Positions 17,142-26,367 of a stretch of DNA of 64,000 nucleotides are shown here, piece after piece (the stretch's first letter is position 1; each line of letters opens with the position of its first letter). The stretch is from Solirubrobacteraceae bacterium (GTDB lineage: Bacteria > Actinomycetota > Thermoleophilia > Solirubrobacterales > Solirubrobacteraceae), in the NCBI GenBank assembly GCA_029263125.1, contig JAJCYD010000001.1:1-64000 (forward strand), in the 5' to 3' direction. A program made the translations under genes and the position numbers. Below the pieces are notes generated by a model. That model saw only the letters and a program-made list of their open reading frames with translations. It was not told the DNA's origin and ran no database searches.

Positions 17142-18554
17142 TCACCCGCGTTCGGGGATGGGCAGGGGCGCACGTTCGCGCGAGCGGCGACTGGGGATCG
17201 CGAGCGCGAGCGCGAACGCGGCGGTCATCCCGAGCGCGGACATCACGAACGCGATCGTGAAGCCGGATTCTTCGGGCAGTCCGCCGGCGGCGATGTGCCC
17301 GGCGACGATGCTGGCGGCGATCTGTCCTCCGAGCGCCCCGCCGATCGTGCGCATGATCGTGTTCATGCCGGTCGCTACCCCGGTCTGGGTCTGGTCGACC
17401 GCCTCGACGATCAGGTTGGCCATCGCGGCGAACGAGAAGCCGATCCCGATCCCCAGCAACGTGACGCCGACGTAGATCATCCAGCGCTCGTCGTGCGCGA
17501 CCGCCAGCCAGACGAAGCTCGCCGCGGCGACCAGCGTTCCGAGCACGAGCGGCAGCTTGGATCCGAAGCGGCCGCCCAGCCAGCCGGCGAACGGCCCCGC
17601 GATCAGCATCACGGCGGCGGAGGGCAGCAAGAACAGCCCGGCCTGCGTTACGGTCGCATCGAATCCGAACCCGGCGCGAGACGGGATCTGCACGAACTGC
17701 GGGATCAGGATGAACGATCCGAACATGCCAAAGCCGACCAGTAGGCCGGTGAGGTTGGTCGTGAAGACCGCGCGACCGCGCATCATCTGCATGTCGACGA
17801 GCGGCTGCGCGACGCGGGTCTCGAAGATCACCCAGATCGACAGCAGGATCGCGGAGGCCGCAAACAACCCGATCACCCCCACGGAGTCCCAGCCCCAGGA
17901 GTTGCCCTCGCTGACGGCGACCAAAAGGGCGATCAGCCCTGCCGACAACAGGGCGGCGCCGCCCCAGTCGATCCTGGAGGGCGTCTTGACCGGGGACTCT
18001 GGGACGAACAGGTGCGTGGCGACGATCGCGATCACGACGACGACCAGGCCGAACCAGAACAGCCACTCGTAGGACAGGTTGTCGACGATCAGTCCGCTGA
18101 GCACGAGGCCGGCGCCGCCGCCGATGCCGAACGTGGCGCTGATCAGCCCGATGCCGGTCGCGACGCGCTCGGGCGGAAACTCGTCGCGGATGATCCCGAA
18201 CGACAGCGGGAAGATGGCGCCGCCGATGCCCTGGATGACACGCCCCGCGATCAGCAGCTCGATCGAGTGCGACAGCGCAGCGACGAGCGACCCGAGCGCG
18301 AACACGCACAGCGTCGCGACGAGCATGCGCTCCTTGCCGAAGATGTCGCCCAGCCGCCCGACGACGGGCGTCGCGACCGACGCGCTGAGCAGGTAACCCG
18401 TCAGCACGAACGTGACCGCCGTGGTAGAAGTCTGAAGCTCACGCTGGATCTCGGGCAGCGCGGGCGCAACGAGCGTCTGTGACAACGCGAACGCCAGCGC
18501 ACCCGTCACCAGGACGCCCAACGTGACGCCGTAGTGCTGGCGCGACTCAGCCAC
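17142..18554 (-). CDS. DHA2-type MFS drug exporter
   Basis: A 470-aa membrane protein starting at the GTG at 18554, which overlaps the upstream marR stop by 8 bp. It has about 14 hydrophobic segments. MFS signatures include VVGRLGDIFGKERMLVATL (motif A) and VIQGIGGAIFPL (motif C-like/antiporter). It should be a proton-coupled exporter of drugs or toxic organics. Translational coupling to the MarR gene implies that the regulator answers to substrates of the pump. The C-terminus is short and basic. Confidence 0.9.
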   Translation of the reverse strand: MAESRQHYGVTLGVLVTGALAFALSQTLVAPALPEIQRELQTSTTAVTFVLTGYLLSASVATPVVGRLGDIFGKERMLVATLCVFALGSLVAALSHSIELLIAGRVIQGIGGAIFPLSFGIIRDEFPPERVATGIGLISATFGIGGGAGLVLSGLIVDNLSYEWLFWFGLVVVVIAIVATHLFVPESPVKTPSRIDWGGAALLSAGLIALLVAVSEGNSWGWDSVGVIGLFAASAILLSIWVIFETRVAQPLVDMQMMRGRAVFTTNLTGLLVGFGMFGSFILIPQFVQIPSRAGFGFDATVTQAGLFLLPSAAVMLIAGPFAGWLGGRFGSKLPLVLGTLVAAASFVWLAVAHDERWMIYVGVTLLGIGIGFSFAAMANLIVEAVDQTQTGVATGMNTIMRTIGGALGGQIAASIVAGHIAAGGLPEESGFTIAFVMSALGMTAAFALALAIPSRRSRERAPLPIPERG

Positions 18555-18903
18555 GCCCGCTCCCGCGACGGATGAGCTCACAGATCCTGTCCTCAACGCC
18601 GGCCAGCCAATCGCGGCCGGCGTCGCTGATCGACACGATGCAGCGCCGCCGGTCGGCGGGATCCTCACGGCGGTCAGCGAGCCCGCGATTCACAAGCCGC
18701 TCGACGTCTCTGGAGGCCACCGACGCTGACACTCCCACGTGTTCGCCGAGGCCCTTGACCGACGTCGAGTCCAGGCCGCACAGCGCAACGAGGATCCGCA
18801 ACTCGGTGCCGATCATGCCGCTCGCATCCAAGGCCTGCAGCACGCTGCTGAGCACGGCCACAGGCTGGCGGGCGTCGTCGGTGATGGTCGTCACGACAGA
18901 CAT
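18547..18903 (-). CDS. MarR-family regulator of the adjacent exporter
   Basis: About 118 aa from the ATG at 18903 (MSVVTTITDD). It is a winged-helix protein with GLGEHVGVSASVASRDVERLVNRGL as the DNA-reading helix and REDPADRRRCIVSISDAG as the wing. It is the first gene of a two-gene operon with the MFS exporter, overlapping it by 8 bp. A partial palindrome just upstream is the likely operator. Confidence 0.88.
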   Translation of the reverse strand: MSVVTTITDDARQPVAVLSSVLQALDASGMIGTELRILVALCGLDSTSVKGLGEHVGVSASVASRDVERLVNRGLADRREDPADRRRCIVSISDAGRDWLAGVEDRICELIRRGSGRG

Positions 18904-18954
18904 GCGCCCGGTGCTTGAGGACCACGATCGCACCGGTGGACGGCAGACATTTAC

Positions 18955-18967
18955 TTAGCATAGCCAA
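18955..18967. promoter_or_regulatory. candidate MarR operator
   Basis: TTAGCATAGCCAA is an imperfect palindrome (TTnGCnnnGCnAA) 52 bp upstream of the marR start. It is embedded in the only AT-rich patch of the region and contains a TATGCT -10-like sequence on the minus strand. Confidence 0.4.
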
Positions 18968-19097
18968 CGATGCGCCATCGCTTCCCCTTGCGGGCGACGG
19001 ACTGGCGTGAGCTCGAGCGCCTCGGCCACCTCACCCTCCAACCGCTCCCGGAGGCCGCCTGACCCAAACGCTCCCGCACCACCCACGTCATTTTCGA

Positions 19098-19610
19098 TTA
19101 GCGCACCACCGCAGCGCCGACGCGCGCTGGTCGACCAGGCCGCGAGCGCGTCACGCGTCGCTTGCGCCGCGGCGCCGGCACGGTCAGGACGGGAACCGGG
19201 CAGCGGCGCGCGAGCCGCCGGGCAAATGCCGTCCTCCATGGCGCCCACCGCGCACTGGGCGGTGTGGCGATGACGACCAAGTCGTGGCCGCCGCGCGCGA
19301 TCTCGCGCACGATCGCAGCGGGCGTGCGCTCGGTCGGCATCACGGTCGTGATCGGCACGTCGCGAGGGACGGCCGTCACGGCATCGTCACGCAGCTGCAA
19401 GCACGCGCGCTGGGCGTCTGCCGCCAACTGGTCGAACGACACCGGCGCCGTGACGCCCAGCGACGCCGGGTACATGGTCCACGGCACGCGCGCGACCGGG
19501 CAGGCGATCGTCAGCCGCGCGCGCGCGGCAAGCGCGATGTCAGCGGCGTCCAGCAGCGCCAGGCGCGACCAGGCTTCGTGGTCGAGGACGACGAGGACGC
19601 TGCGATACAT
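19098..19610 (-). CDS. universal stress protein (UspA family)
   Basis: A 170-aa single Usp domain: opening strand MYRSVLVVLDHEAW, helix ALLDAADIALAARA, and the late GHDLVVIATPPSARW leading to RRCPVPVLTVP, which corresponds to the G-x9-G(S/T) nucleotide site region. The canonical glycines are not well kept, so ATP binding is uncertain. The C-terminus is a basic Arg/Pro tail. It starts 6 bp after the tetR stop, so the two form an operon. Confidence 0.75.
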   Translation of the reverse strand: MYRSVLVVLDHEAWSRLALLDAADIALAARARLTIACPVARVPWTMYPASLGVTAPVSFDQLAADAQRACLQLRDDAVTAVPRDVPITTVMPTERTPAAIVREIARGGHDLVVIATPPSARWAPWRTAFARRLARRCPVPVLTVPAPRRKRRVTRSRPGRPARVGAAVVR

Positions 19611-19616
19611 CGCCGC

Positions 19617-20273
19617 TCACCCCGCCCGCACCGCGGAGTCTGCGCGTCGCGCGTCGCTGTCAGCGCCCTGCAGGTGAGCGGCGACCTGGCGCAAGAACGT
19701 GTGGTGGGCGTCGCGAAAGCGCGCGTCGCCGACCTCAAGGCCCGTCATCAGCCGCGCCAGCTGCGGAAACGCGTGCGGGAACGTGGCGAGCGCGATCAGG
19801 CCGAGCAGCGCCTGCCCGGGATCAAGATCGCGATCCAGGCAACCGTCGTCCTGCAGGCCCCGCAGCCGCTCGGTGACAGCAGCGTACTGCGCACGCCGCT
19901 CCCCCTCACCGAGCGGCCGCGAGGCGTCCTGACCCAGCGCCTCCCACTTCAGCAGCCGCACCCACTTGGGGTCGTGCTGCGCTGTGTCGGCCCAGAACGG
20001 CAGCAGCTCCGCAAGCGTTTCGGGCGAATCGGCGAGCACGTCGGCGTGCTCAAACAGCTTGCGCCGCAGCACTTCCAAGAAGAGGTCCTGCTTGGAGCCG
20101 AAGTACGCGTAGAGCATCCGCTTGTTCACGCGCGCGCGCCCCGCGATCCCGGCCACCCGGGCGCCGGCGAACCCCTTCGCGGCGAACTCCTCGAGCGCCG
20201 CCGCAAGAATCCGGCGCCGAGTCCGTTCGGAGTCGCGGCGCGGTTTTGGCTGGCGATCGGCAGAAGTGCTCAT
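19617..20273 (-). CDS. TetR-family regulator
   Basis: A 218-aa protein with a typical N-terminal helix-turn-helix (RRRILAAALEEFAAKGFAGAR, then RMLYAYFGSKQDLF) and an all-helical ligand domain. It is the first gene of an operon with the universal stress protein. It diverges from the hypothetical gene at 20304 across about 30 bp, so it may control both sides. Confidence 0.9.
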   Translation of the reverse strand: MSTSADRQPKPRRDSERTRRRILAAALEEFAAKGFAGARVAGIAGRARVNKRMLYAYFGSKQDLFLEVLRRKLFEHADVLADSPETLAELLPFWADTAQHDPKWVRLLKWEALGQDASRPLGEGERRAQYAAVTERLRGLQDDGCLDRDLDPGQALLGLIALATFPHAFPQLARLMTGLEVGDARFRDAHHTFLRQVAAHLQGADSDARRADSAVRAG

Positions 20274-20303
20274 AACACGCTAAAGTAACCGTCCGGATAC
20301 TAC

Positions 20304-20858
20304 GTGATGTGGCCTTTGCACACAACCGACGAACCATGTCCCGTGTGGCCGATGACCCACTGGCGCACGACGAGCGCTGCCGATGGCAGCGAGCTCGTCG
20401 TCATCGAGCTCGTCCACGCCGCCGCCAAGCCCCGCCGCGGTGACGCTGTCGCGACTCGGCGCAATGTCGCGCCCGCGCGCGACGCCACCGCCGCGCAACA
20501 GGGCGCCCTGACCTGCTGTCCGTGGCCCTACCAGCAGCGACCCGAGCACGTACGCTCGATCGACGGCGCGGCGATCGTCGAATGGCTCGCCGGGCGGCGC
20601 ACACCGTTCGCGGCCGTCGTGTGGCTTGCCGATGGGCGCGTCGCAATCCTCGGGCCGATGCTGACCATCGGTCGCCCGGTACTCGTGCGCGACTGGGCGC
20701 GCGGCTGCGCGCGCAACGCGACAAGCGCGACCGAGCGCGCATGGTGGGAGGAGGTCGCCCGCTGCGCTCGCAACGCCGCCGCCTGGTCGCCGACACCGAT
20801 CGGCCGTCGCTTCAGCACCCCGCCGCGACGGCGCCCCTCGCCGCCCGGCGGACACTGA
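20304..20858 (+). CDS. hypothetical protein, 184 aa
   Basis: Rightward frame divergent from tetR. It reads MMWPLHTTDEPCPVWPM, a strand-like GSELVVIELV, IVEWLAGRRTPFAAVVWLADG and VAILGPMLTIG, then an Arg/Pro-rich tail. Composition is moderately coding-like. There is no signal peptide and no recognised domain. It could be a small accessory protein of the TetR locus; the reality of the gene is not certain. Confidence 0.45.
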   Translation: MMWPLHTTDEPCPVWPMTHWRTTSAADGSELVVIELVHAAAKPRRGDAVATRRNVAPARDATAAQQGALTCCPWPYQQRPEHVRSIDGAAIVEWLAGRRTPFAAVVWLADGRVAILGPMLTIGRPVLVRDWARGCARNATSATERAWWEEVARCARNAAAWSPTPIGRRFSTPPRRRPSPPGGH

Positions 20859-21188
20859 CCACACAGCCAGCCTGAAACCGATCACGCGCGCAGCCGAACC
20901 GCCCAAGCCGCGTGGGATTTCGCCTCGCCGTGGCGATGGCGACGACCTCGTGAGGAGCGCTTGGGGATCGTCGCGACGGGTGCCCCGTCCGTCCCTGCCG
21001 CCGCCCTGGGCAGCCGACGTCGGCGCGGGCTGCCACACGCCGAAGTGATGTCGTTAGTCCAGTCCGGCGGTCGCCGGAAGGGCGATGTCATAACGGGGCG
21101 AACATGCCACGGTGCGCGGGATCGCGTAGTCGGTGAGCTCGCCGACGAACGCGCGCGTCCTGATCTGTAACTGCGATCCGAGGTCGCC
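20859..21188. other. 330 bp without a supported gene
   Basis: It contains one short hairpin (TCCGGCG/CGCCGGA at 21063-21078) and otherwise only shadow frames. Confidence 0.4.
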
Positions 21189-21491
21189 TTGGCGCGGCAG
21201 GGGGAATGGCGTGTGTCTCGCGCCGGCGAAGGAGCCTCGTCGTCATCGAGCGTGCCCACAGCCGATCTCACCCCGTCGCAAGCGACGCCGCTGGGGCTGA
21301 CCGCGCTGGGGGCGTGGCCGGTGCAGACTGGTGTCTTCATCACCTTGATCGGGGACGTCCTCGCGCTCTTCGGCTGGGGTCTGACCTACGGTCGCCGCAG
21401 ACGGCTGCCCTGGCCGCGCGCGGTCATGGTCGGTGTCATCAACGCGAGCTTCGGGCCGGTCATCGTCGCATTGAAGCTCCTCGTGCACTGA
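21189..21491 (+). CDS. small membrane protein, up to 100 aa
   Basis: A Ser-rich N-terminal stretch is followed by two hydrophobic segments (TGVFITLIGDVLALFGWGLTYG, then AVMVGVINASFGPVIVALKLLV) joined by a basic GRRRRLPWPR loop. This predicts a two-helix inner-membrane protein with the loop inside. The start is uncertain. It converges on the MFS gene. No family recognised. Confidence 0.5.
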   Translation: MARQGEWRVSRAGEGASSSSSVPTADLTPSQATPLGLTALGAWPVQTGVFITLIGDVLALFGWGLTYGRRRRLPWPRAVMVGVINASFGPVIVALKLLVH

Positions 21492-21704
21492 CGAGCGTGG
21501 GCCTCGGCGCGCCCGGGCGTTCTGGCCCCACTGGTCCCCGGGGTGCTGGGGGGCAGCTCCTCGTCCTGATCGATGCCCTCGACAAGGTGGCCCCTCGAGC
21601 GACACGTTGGGCCGTACCCGGTCGGGCGACAGGGCAGCCACCACGCGCGGTCGCCGAGGCCGGCGGCGGGCGACCCGCGGCCCACCGAAGTCATCAAAGT
21701 CAGG

Positions 21705-23180
21705 TCATAGGTGGGCGAGTTGCGGCTCGCCGCGGTGGGCGGCCGAGAGCCGGCTACGGCTTGTGATGAGCGCGGTGCATACCACCGCCCCGCCGGCGAA
21801 GATCGCGGTTGCCCACCAGAACGCAGTCGTGTAGCCGTGGACGGCGGCCTGCGCGAGCAGCGCCGGGTCCTGCGCACGGCCCGCGAGATCGTTCGTCACG
21901 GTCGTGGCAGCCAGTGTGCTGAGCAGCGCGACGCCGATTGCGCCGCCGACCTGCTGTGTCGTGTTGACCATCGCCGACGCGACGCCGGCGTCGGCGTCCT
22001 CGACCCCGAAGGTTGCCGTTGCCATCGCGGAGCTGAACACGAGGCCCATGCCGGCGCCGACGATCAGTAGGCCCGGCAGGACGTGCGTGGCGTACTCGGT
22101 GTCGACGCCCACGCCGGTCAGCGCGAGCATGCCGGCGGCGGCGGCCAGCATTCCCGCGCCGACCAGCGGCCGCGGCCCGAGGCGCGGCAGGAGCAGTGTC
22201 GATCCCAGCGTGGCGCCGATGATGATCGTGAATGTCATCGGCAGGAACGCCAGCCCGGTCTGGACTGGCGTGAAGCCAAGGCTCTGCTGCAGGTAGTACG
22301 TCAAGAACAAGAACACGCCGAAGAGGCCGATGCCGGCGAGTCCCATCGCAAGCAGCGCGCCGCCGCGGTCGCGGTCGACGACGACGTGCAACGGCAGCAG
22401 CGGGTTGGGGCTGCGGCGCTGAATCGCCGCGAAGACGGCGAGCAGCACGACTCCCGCGACGAGCATGCCGACGGTGATCGCGTCTGACCAACCCTCGGTC
22501 TGGGCGTTCGCGAGCCCGTAGACGATCCCGAACAGGCCCGTTGTAGCGGTGACCGTGCCGGGGATGTCCAGCCGTGGCTTGACCACCGGCACCTCGTGAT
22601 GCAGCAGCGGTAGCGCCGCGAATGCCGCTGGGATCGCGATCACGAGGTTCACGTACAGACACCAGCGCCAGCTCAGGTACTCGGTCAGGACCCCGCCGAG
22701 CAACAGGCCGACGGCGGCGCCGCCAACGGCGACGGCGCCGTAGATCCCGAACGCCTTGGCGCGCTCATCGGGATCGGTGAACGTCGTTGTCAGCAGCGAC
22801 AGAGCGGCGGGTGCGAGCAGCGCGCCGAAGACGCCCTGCAATGCGCGAGCCGTGACGAGCAAGCCGAAGCTCTGCGCAGCGCCACCGAGCGCGCTCGCGA
22901 CCGCGAAGCCGAGCAGACCGACGATGAAGACGCGTTTGCGGCCGAAGAGGTCGCCGATGCGACCGCCGAGCAGCAGCAGGCTGCCGAACGCCAGCGCGTA
23001 TCCGTTGACGACCCACTGGCGCCCGTCGTCGCTGAACTCGAGCGCGGCCTGCGCGGACGGCAGCGCGACGTTCACGATCGTCGCGTCGAGGACGACCATG
23101 AGCTGCGCCACCCCGATCACCAGCAGGATCAGCCAGCGTCTGGCGTGATGCGGGTCGGGGTGGGGTTCGCTCACGGTCAT
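21705..23180 (-). CDS. DHA2-type MFS drug exporter
   Basis: About 491 aa from the ATG at 23180 (MTVSEPHPDPHH), which has an AGGAG site; the tracked 23264 start adds an Arg-rich leader. It has 14 predicted helices. The family signature LMVVLDATIVNVALPSAQ in helix 1 and GRIGDLFGRKRVFIVGL (motif A) place it with the EmrB/QacA exporters. It is the last leftward gene of the export block (MMPL, thioesterase, MFS). Confidence 0.92.
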   Translation of the reverse strand: MTVSEPHPDPHHARRWLILLVIGVAQLMVVLDATIVNVALPSAQAALEFSDDGRQWVVNGYALAFGSLLLLGGRIGDLFGRKRVFIVGLLGFAVASALGGAAQSFGLLVTARALQGVFGALLAPAALSLLTTTFTDPDERAKAFGIYGAVAVGGAAVGLLLGGVLTEYLSWRWCLYVNLVIAIPAAFAALPLLHHEVPVVKPRLDIPGTVTATTGLFGIVYGLANAQTEGWSDAITVGMLVAGVVLLAVFAAIQRRSPNPLLPLHVVVDRDRGGALLAMGLAGIGLFGVFLFLTYYLQQSLGFTPVQTGLAFLPMTFTIIIGATLGSTLLLPRLGPRPLVGAGMLAAAAGMLALTGVGVDTEYATHVLPGLLIVGAGMGLVFSSAMATATFGVEDADAGVASAMVNTTQQVGGAIGVALLSTLAATTVTNDLAGRAQDPALLAQAAVHGYTTAFWWATAIFAGGAVVCTALITSRSRLSAAHRGEPQLAHL

Positions 23181-23304
23181 GCGGCTCCTGCCTTTCGGGG
23201 TTGTCCGTCGACGCTCTGACTCCCGACGGACGTCGCGCCGGCTCGCCGGCGGCGACGGCAGCACGTGTGCTTTACATTCTCACGCCTCATCGTCTCGCAG
23301 ATGG

Positions 23305-23324
23305 ACAGATGTGCCTCCGTCTGT
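23305..23324. promoter_or_regulatory. candidate repressor operator upstream of the MFS gene
   Basis: ACAGA and TCTGT form an inverted repeat with a 10-bp spacer. The right arm continues into TCTGTAAACGGGG, closely matching TCTGTAAAGGGG upstream of the tetR/MMPL genes at 26195. This suggests one regulator for both. Confidence 0.4.
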
Positions 23325-23366
23325 AAACGGGGCGCCCGGCGATGGACTGGGAGTCGGCTGTTGCGT

Positions 23367-23855
23367 TCAGGCGTCGCGACCTCCGTTCGCTGCCCAGCGC
23401 GACCAGGCGTCGGGAAGTGGCTCACCGGATCGCTCGAAGTGCGCGAGGTCGACCGCGACGAACATCGCGCGTGCTTCTGCGATGAGTTGTCCGGCGTCTC
23501 GCGCCTCGCCTCGCAGGTAGACCTTGCGGCCGTCGATGCGCTCGCACCAGGCTTGCAGTTCTACGTCGCGTTGCAGCAGCAGCGGCGCTCGGAAGTCGAC
23601 GGTCAGCGTTGCGGTGACGGCGGGCCGTCCGACGATCAGCAGCACCGTTCCGAGCAGGTCGTCGAGCGCGGTCGCGACGGCACCGCCGTGGACGAATCCC
23701 GGGGCGCCCTCGTGACGTCGATCGAAGCGAACGCGGCCGTGCACGCGGTCCTCGAGGACTCGCATTCGCAGCCTGAGTCCGGCGGGGTTGTCGGGTCCGC
23801 AGCCCATGCAGTGCGGTTGGTGCGGAGGGACGGTGCCGTCGGGCAGCGGTTTCAC
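23367..23855 (-). CDS. PaaI-type hotdog thioesterase
   Basis: A 162-aa protein. The N-terminal CMGCGPDNPAGLRLRM and the hotdog signature HEGAPGFVHGGAVATALDDLLG, with the catalytic acidic/Gly elements, match the 4HBT/PaaI family, which hydrolyses acyl-CoA thioesters. It follows the MMPL gene by 17 bp and is probably co-transcribed. MMPL transporters often export lipids, so a thioesterase fits editing or release of acyl groups; that link is inferred. Confidence 0.85.
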   Translation of the reverse strand: MKPLPDGTVPPHQPHCMGCGPDNPAGLRLRMRVLEDRVHGRVRFDRRHEGAPGFVHGGAVATALDDLLGTVLLIVGRPAVTATLTVDFRAPLLLQRDVELQAWCERIDGRKVYLRGEARDAGQLIAEARAMFVAVDLAHFERSGEPLPDAWSRWAANGGRDA

Positions 23856-23872
23856 GGGTGTGCCTCGTCGCT

Positions 23873-26008
23873 TCAGGAGTGCCCGAAGCGGACGTTGGGG
23901 AGGATCCGGTCAAGCCAGGCCGGCAGCCACCATGCGGCCGCGCCGAGCAGTCTGAGCAGGACGGGCATCAGGACGAGCCGTACGAGCAGGGCGTCGATCA
24001 GGACCGCGACGCCGAGGATGACGCCCATCTCCTTCGGCGGGAGGGGGCCCGAGAGCGCGAACGTGAAGAACACGGCGACCATCACGGCGGCCGCGGCCGT
24101 GATGACGGGGCCCGAGACCGCGATGCCCTCGACCGTCGCCTCGCGAGCATCGGCCGTGCGGTCCCAGCGCTCCTTGGCCGATGCCAGCAAGAAGACCGTG
24201 TAGTCCATGCCGAGCGCGAAGAGCATCACAAAGAAGAAGATCGGCGCCCAGGCGCTCAGGTAGCCCTGCGACTCGAAGCCCAGCAGCCCAGACAGCGCGC
24301 CGTCTTGAAAGATCCATTTGCCGACGCCGAGGGACGCGAGTGTGGCAAGGACGTTCAGCAGCACGCCGGCGAGCGCGATCAGCGGAGCGCGTAGCGCGAC
24401 CAGCAACAGCACAAAGCCGAGCGTCAGGACGAGAATGACGACCTGTGGGGTGGCGTCGACGAGCGCCAGCTCGAGATCGTGATTCTCAGCGCTCAGCCCA
24501 CCGATCAGCGCGCCGCGCGGGAGCTCGTCGCGCAGACGGTCGATCGTCTGCCCGACGCTGTCGGCAGACGGCATGCCGCTGGGAAGCGCTTGCATCAGTA
24601 CCAGCCCACCACCTCCGGGCTGGATGGGGAGCAGATCGGCGATGCCCGGATCGTCGCGCAGCGTCGCCGCCAGTTCGCGGTGCGTGCTCGCGGGTGCGAC
24701 GATCTGCAGCACGGCCGCCGCGCCCGGACCGAAGCCGCGCTGCAGCTGCTCAAAGCCCTGGCGTGAGCTGTCGTGCTCGGGTGCGACGGCGATCGACGGC
24801 ATCCCGGTCTCGAGCTGCGTGACCGGCCATGAGAGCGCCGCGACCACGAACAGGCCCGTCAGGCCGAAGAGGATCGGGCGGTTCCAGGCGCGCTGCGCCC
24901 ACGCGGCCAGCCGCGGCGAGCGCTGCCCCCCGGGCTTGATCCAGGGCAGCGCGAGGCGGTTGACCCGGCCGCCGAGCGTGGCGAGCACGGCGGGCAGCAG
25001 CGTCAGCGATGCGACGAGCACGAAGCTGACCGCGAGGATGATGCCGGCGGCGGTCGTGCGAAACGCCGGGCTTGGGACCACCAGCACCGCCGACAGCGCG
25101 ATCAGCACTGTCAGCCCGGAGAACAGCACCGCCTTGCCGGCGGTGTCCATCGCCTGAGCGACCGCCTCGACGGGCGAGAGGCCCTCGTCGACATGGGCCT
25201 GGCGAAAGCGCGCGACGATGAACAGTGCGTAGTCGATGCCCAGCGCGAGCGCGAACATCAGCGCGAAGTTCATCGCCCAGATCGAGATGTCAAAGATCTG
25301 CCCGCCCAGTGCCAGCATCCCGGCGGCGCAGACGAGCCCGAGCACGGTCAGCATCAACGGCAATCCCGCCGCCACCAGCGAACCGAAGGCGAGCAACAAA
25401 ATCGCGAGCGTCACCGGCCACGAGATGATCTCCGACCTCAGCATCGCGGTCTTGTTGTCATGGTTGAAGTCAGACCACACGGCGGGCGCGCCCGTCAGGT
25501 CTGCGCGGACGGCTGCGCTCCCGGCAGCGGCGACGCGGCCCTTGAGATCGTCGGCGGCGCGACCCATGTCGTCGGGAGCTGCGTTCGCGCCGCCGACGAT
25601 CAGCGCGGTGCGGCCGTCCGGTGACAGGCCCGCGCCCGGGCGCGGCGCGATGATGTCGCCGACCCGCCGATCTGCGTCAAGCACTCGCTGCACACGGTCG
25701 ATCGTCAGCCGGAACGCGGGGTCATCGGCGGTGTGGGTCTGCGAGCTGACGACGACCTGCAGCGCATAGGCGCCCTGGCCGGCGAAGTGGCGATCGATCT
25801 GCTCGCGCGCCTCGACCGATTCAGAGCTGCTGACCTCCCATCCGGCGCCGGAGAGAGCGCGCTCGACCCGCGGCGCAAGGGCTCCCAGGCCGAGCGCCAC
25901 GACAAGCCAGGTGAGCACGACCACGCGGACATGCGTCGCCGCCCAGCGGCCCATGCCGCCCACGCGGCCGACGGCATCAACCGGCGCGAGATGAGCAACC
26001 GCACTCAC
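23873..26008 (-). CDS. MMPL-family RND transporter
   Basis: A 711-aa protein with the classical MMPL plan: helix 1 (VVVLTWLVVALGLGALAP), a roughly 140-residue outer domain, five helices including ALALGIDYALFIVARFRQA, a second outer domain, then five more helices with FALGMDYTVFLLASAKERW. The paired GID/GMDY motifs carry the aspartates of the proton relay. Members move lipids or hydrophobic compounds to the cell envelope. It is first in a leftward transcript with the thioesterase and diverges from a TetR gene. Confidence 0.92.
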   Translation of the reverse strand: MSAVAHLAPVDAVGRVGGMGRWAATHVRVVVLTWLVVALGLGALAPRVERALSGAGWEVSSSESVEAREQIDRHFAGQGAYALQVVVSSQTHTADDPAFRLTIDRVQRVLDADRRVGDIIAPRPGAGLSPDGRTALIVGGANAAPDDMGRAADDLKGRVAAAGSAAVRADLTGAPAVWSDFNHDNKTAMLRSEIISWPVTLAILLLAFGSLVAAGLPLMLTVLGLVCAAGMLALGGQIFDISIWAMNFALMFALALGIDYALFIVARFRQAHVDEGLSPVEAVAQAMDTAGKAVLFSGLTVLIALSAVLVVPSPAFRTTAAGIILAVSFVLVASLTLLPAVLATLGGRVNRLALPWIKPGGQRSPRLAAWAQRAWNRPILFGLTGLFVVAALSWPVTQLETGMPSIAVAPEHDSSRQGFEQLQRGFGPGAAAVLQIVAPASTHRELAATLRDDPGIADLLPIQPGGGGLVLMQALPSGMPSADSVGQTIDRLRDELPRGALIGGLSAENHDLELALVDATPQVVILVLTLGFVLLLVALRAPLIALAGVLLNVLATLASLGVGKWIFQDGALSGLLGFESQGYLSAWAPIFFFVMLFALGMDYTVFLLASAKERWDRTADAREATVEGIAVSGPVITAAAAVMVAVFFTFALSGPLPPKEMGVILGVAVLIDALLVRLVLMPVLLRLLGAAAWWLPAWLDRILPNVRFGHS

Positions 26009-26170
26009 GATGTCTGCCCCGTTGTGTGGAGTGAATGCGCGTACGCGTCGGTCACAGGACGATCCCCCTGGTCGTGTGCTCTGGTTGCTGGTCGGCTTCG
26101 ACGTTCGCGCTTGCCCGCGGACCCCAGGCCGACGCGGGCACGCCTTTTGACATCAGGTTGCATTCTAGTC

Positions 26171-26204
26171 TAGTCTGTAGACAACTATAAGCGATCTGTA
26201 AAGG
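26171..26204. promoter_or_regulatory. candidate TetR operator in the MMPL/tetR divergent promoter
   Basis: GTCTGTAGAC (26173-26182) is a near-palindrome, followed by TATAAG and a second ATCTGTAAA. This is the only AT-rich patch in the 359-bp divergent intergenic space (26009-26367). The TCTGTA motif recurs upstream of the MFS gene. Confidence 0.45.
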
Positions 26205-26367
26205 GGTTCGGGGTGGCGGGAGTTTGCGTGGTGCGGGTGGCGCGTCGTCGGCGCGACCGGGGATCGCTGGGATCGATGCGGCGACGTGCTCGATCGCCCG
26301 TGGCAACGAGCGGTGCTCGCTGCCTCGCCAGCGCGGGCACGGACATGGTCGGTCTCTCGGTGTCCGC

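Noticed and set aside
16629-17744. 371-aa plus-strand ORF
   Set aside because: Crosses two leftward genes; highly charged shadow composition.
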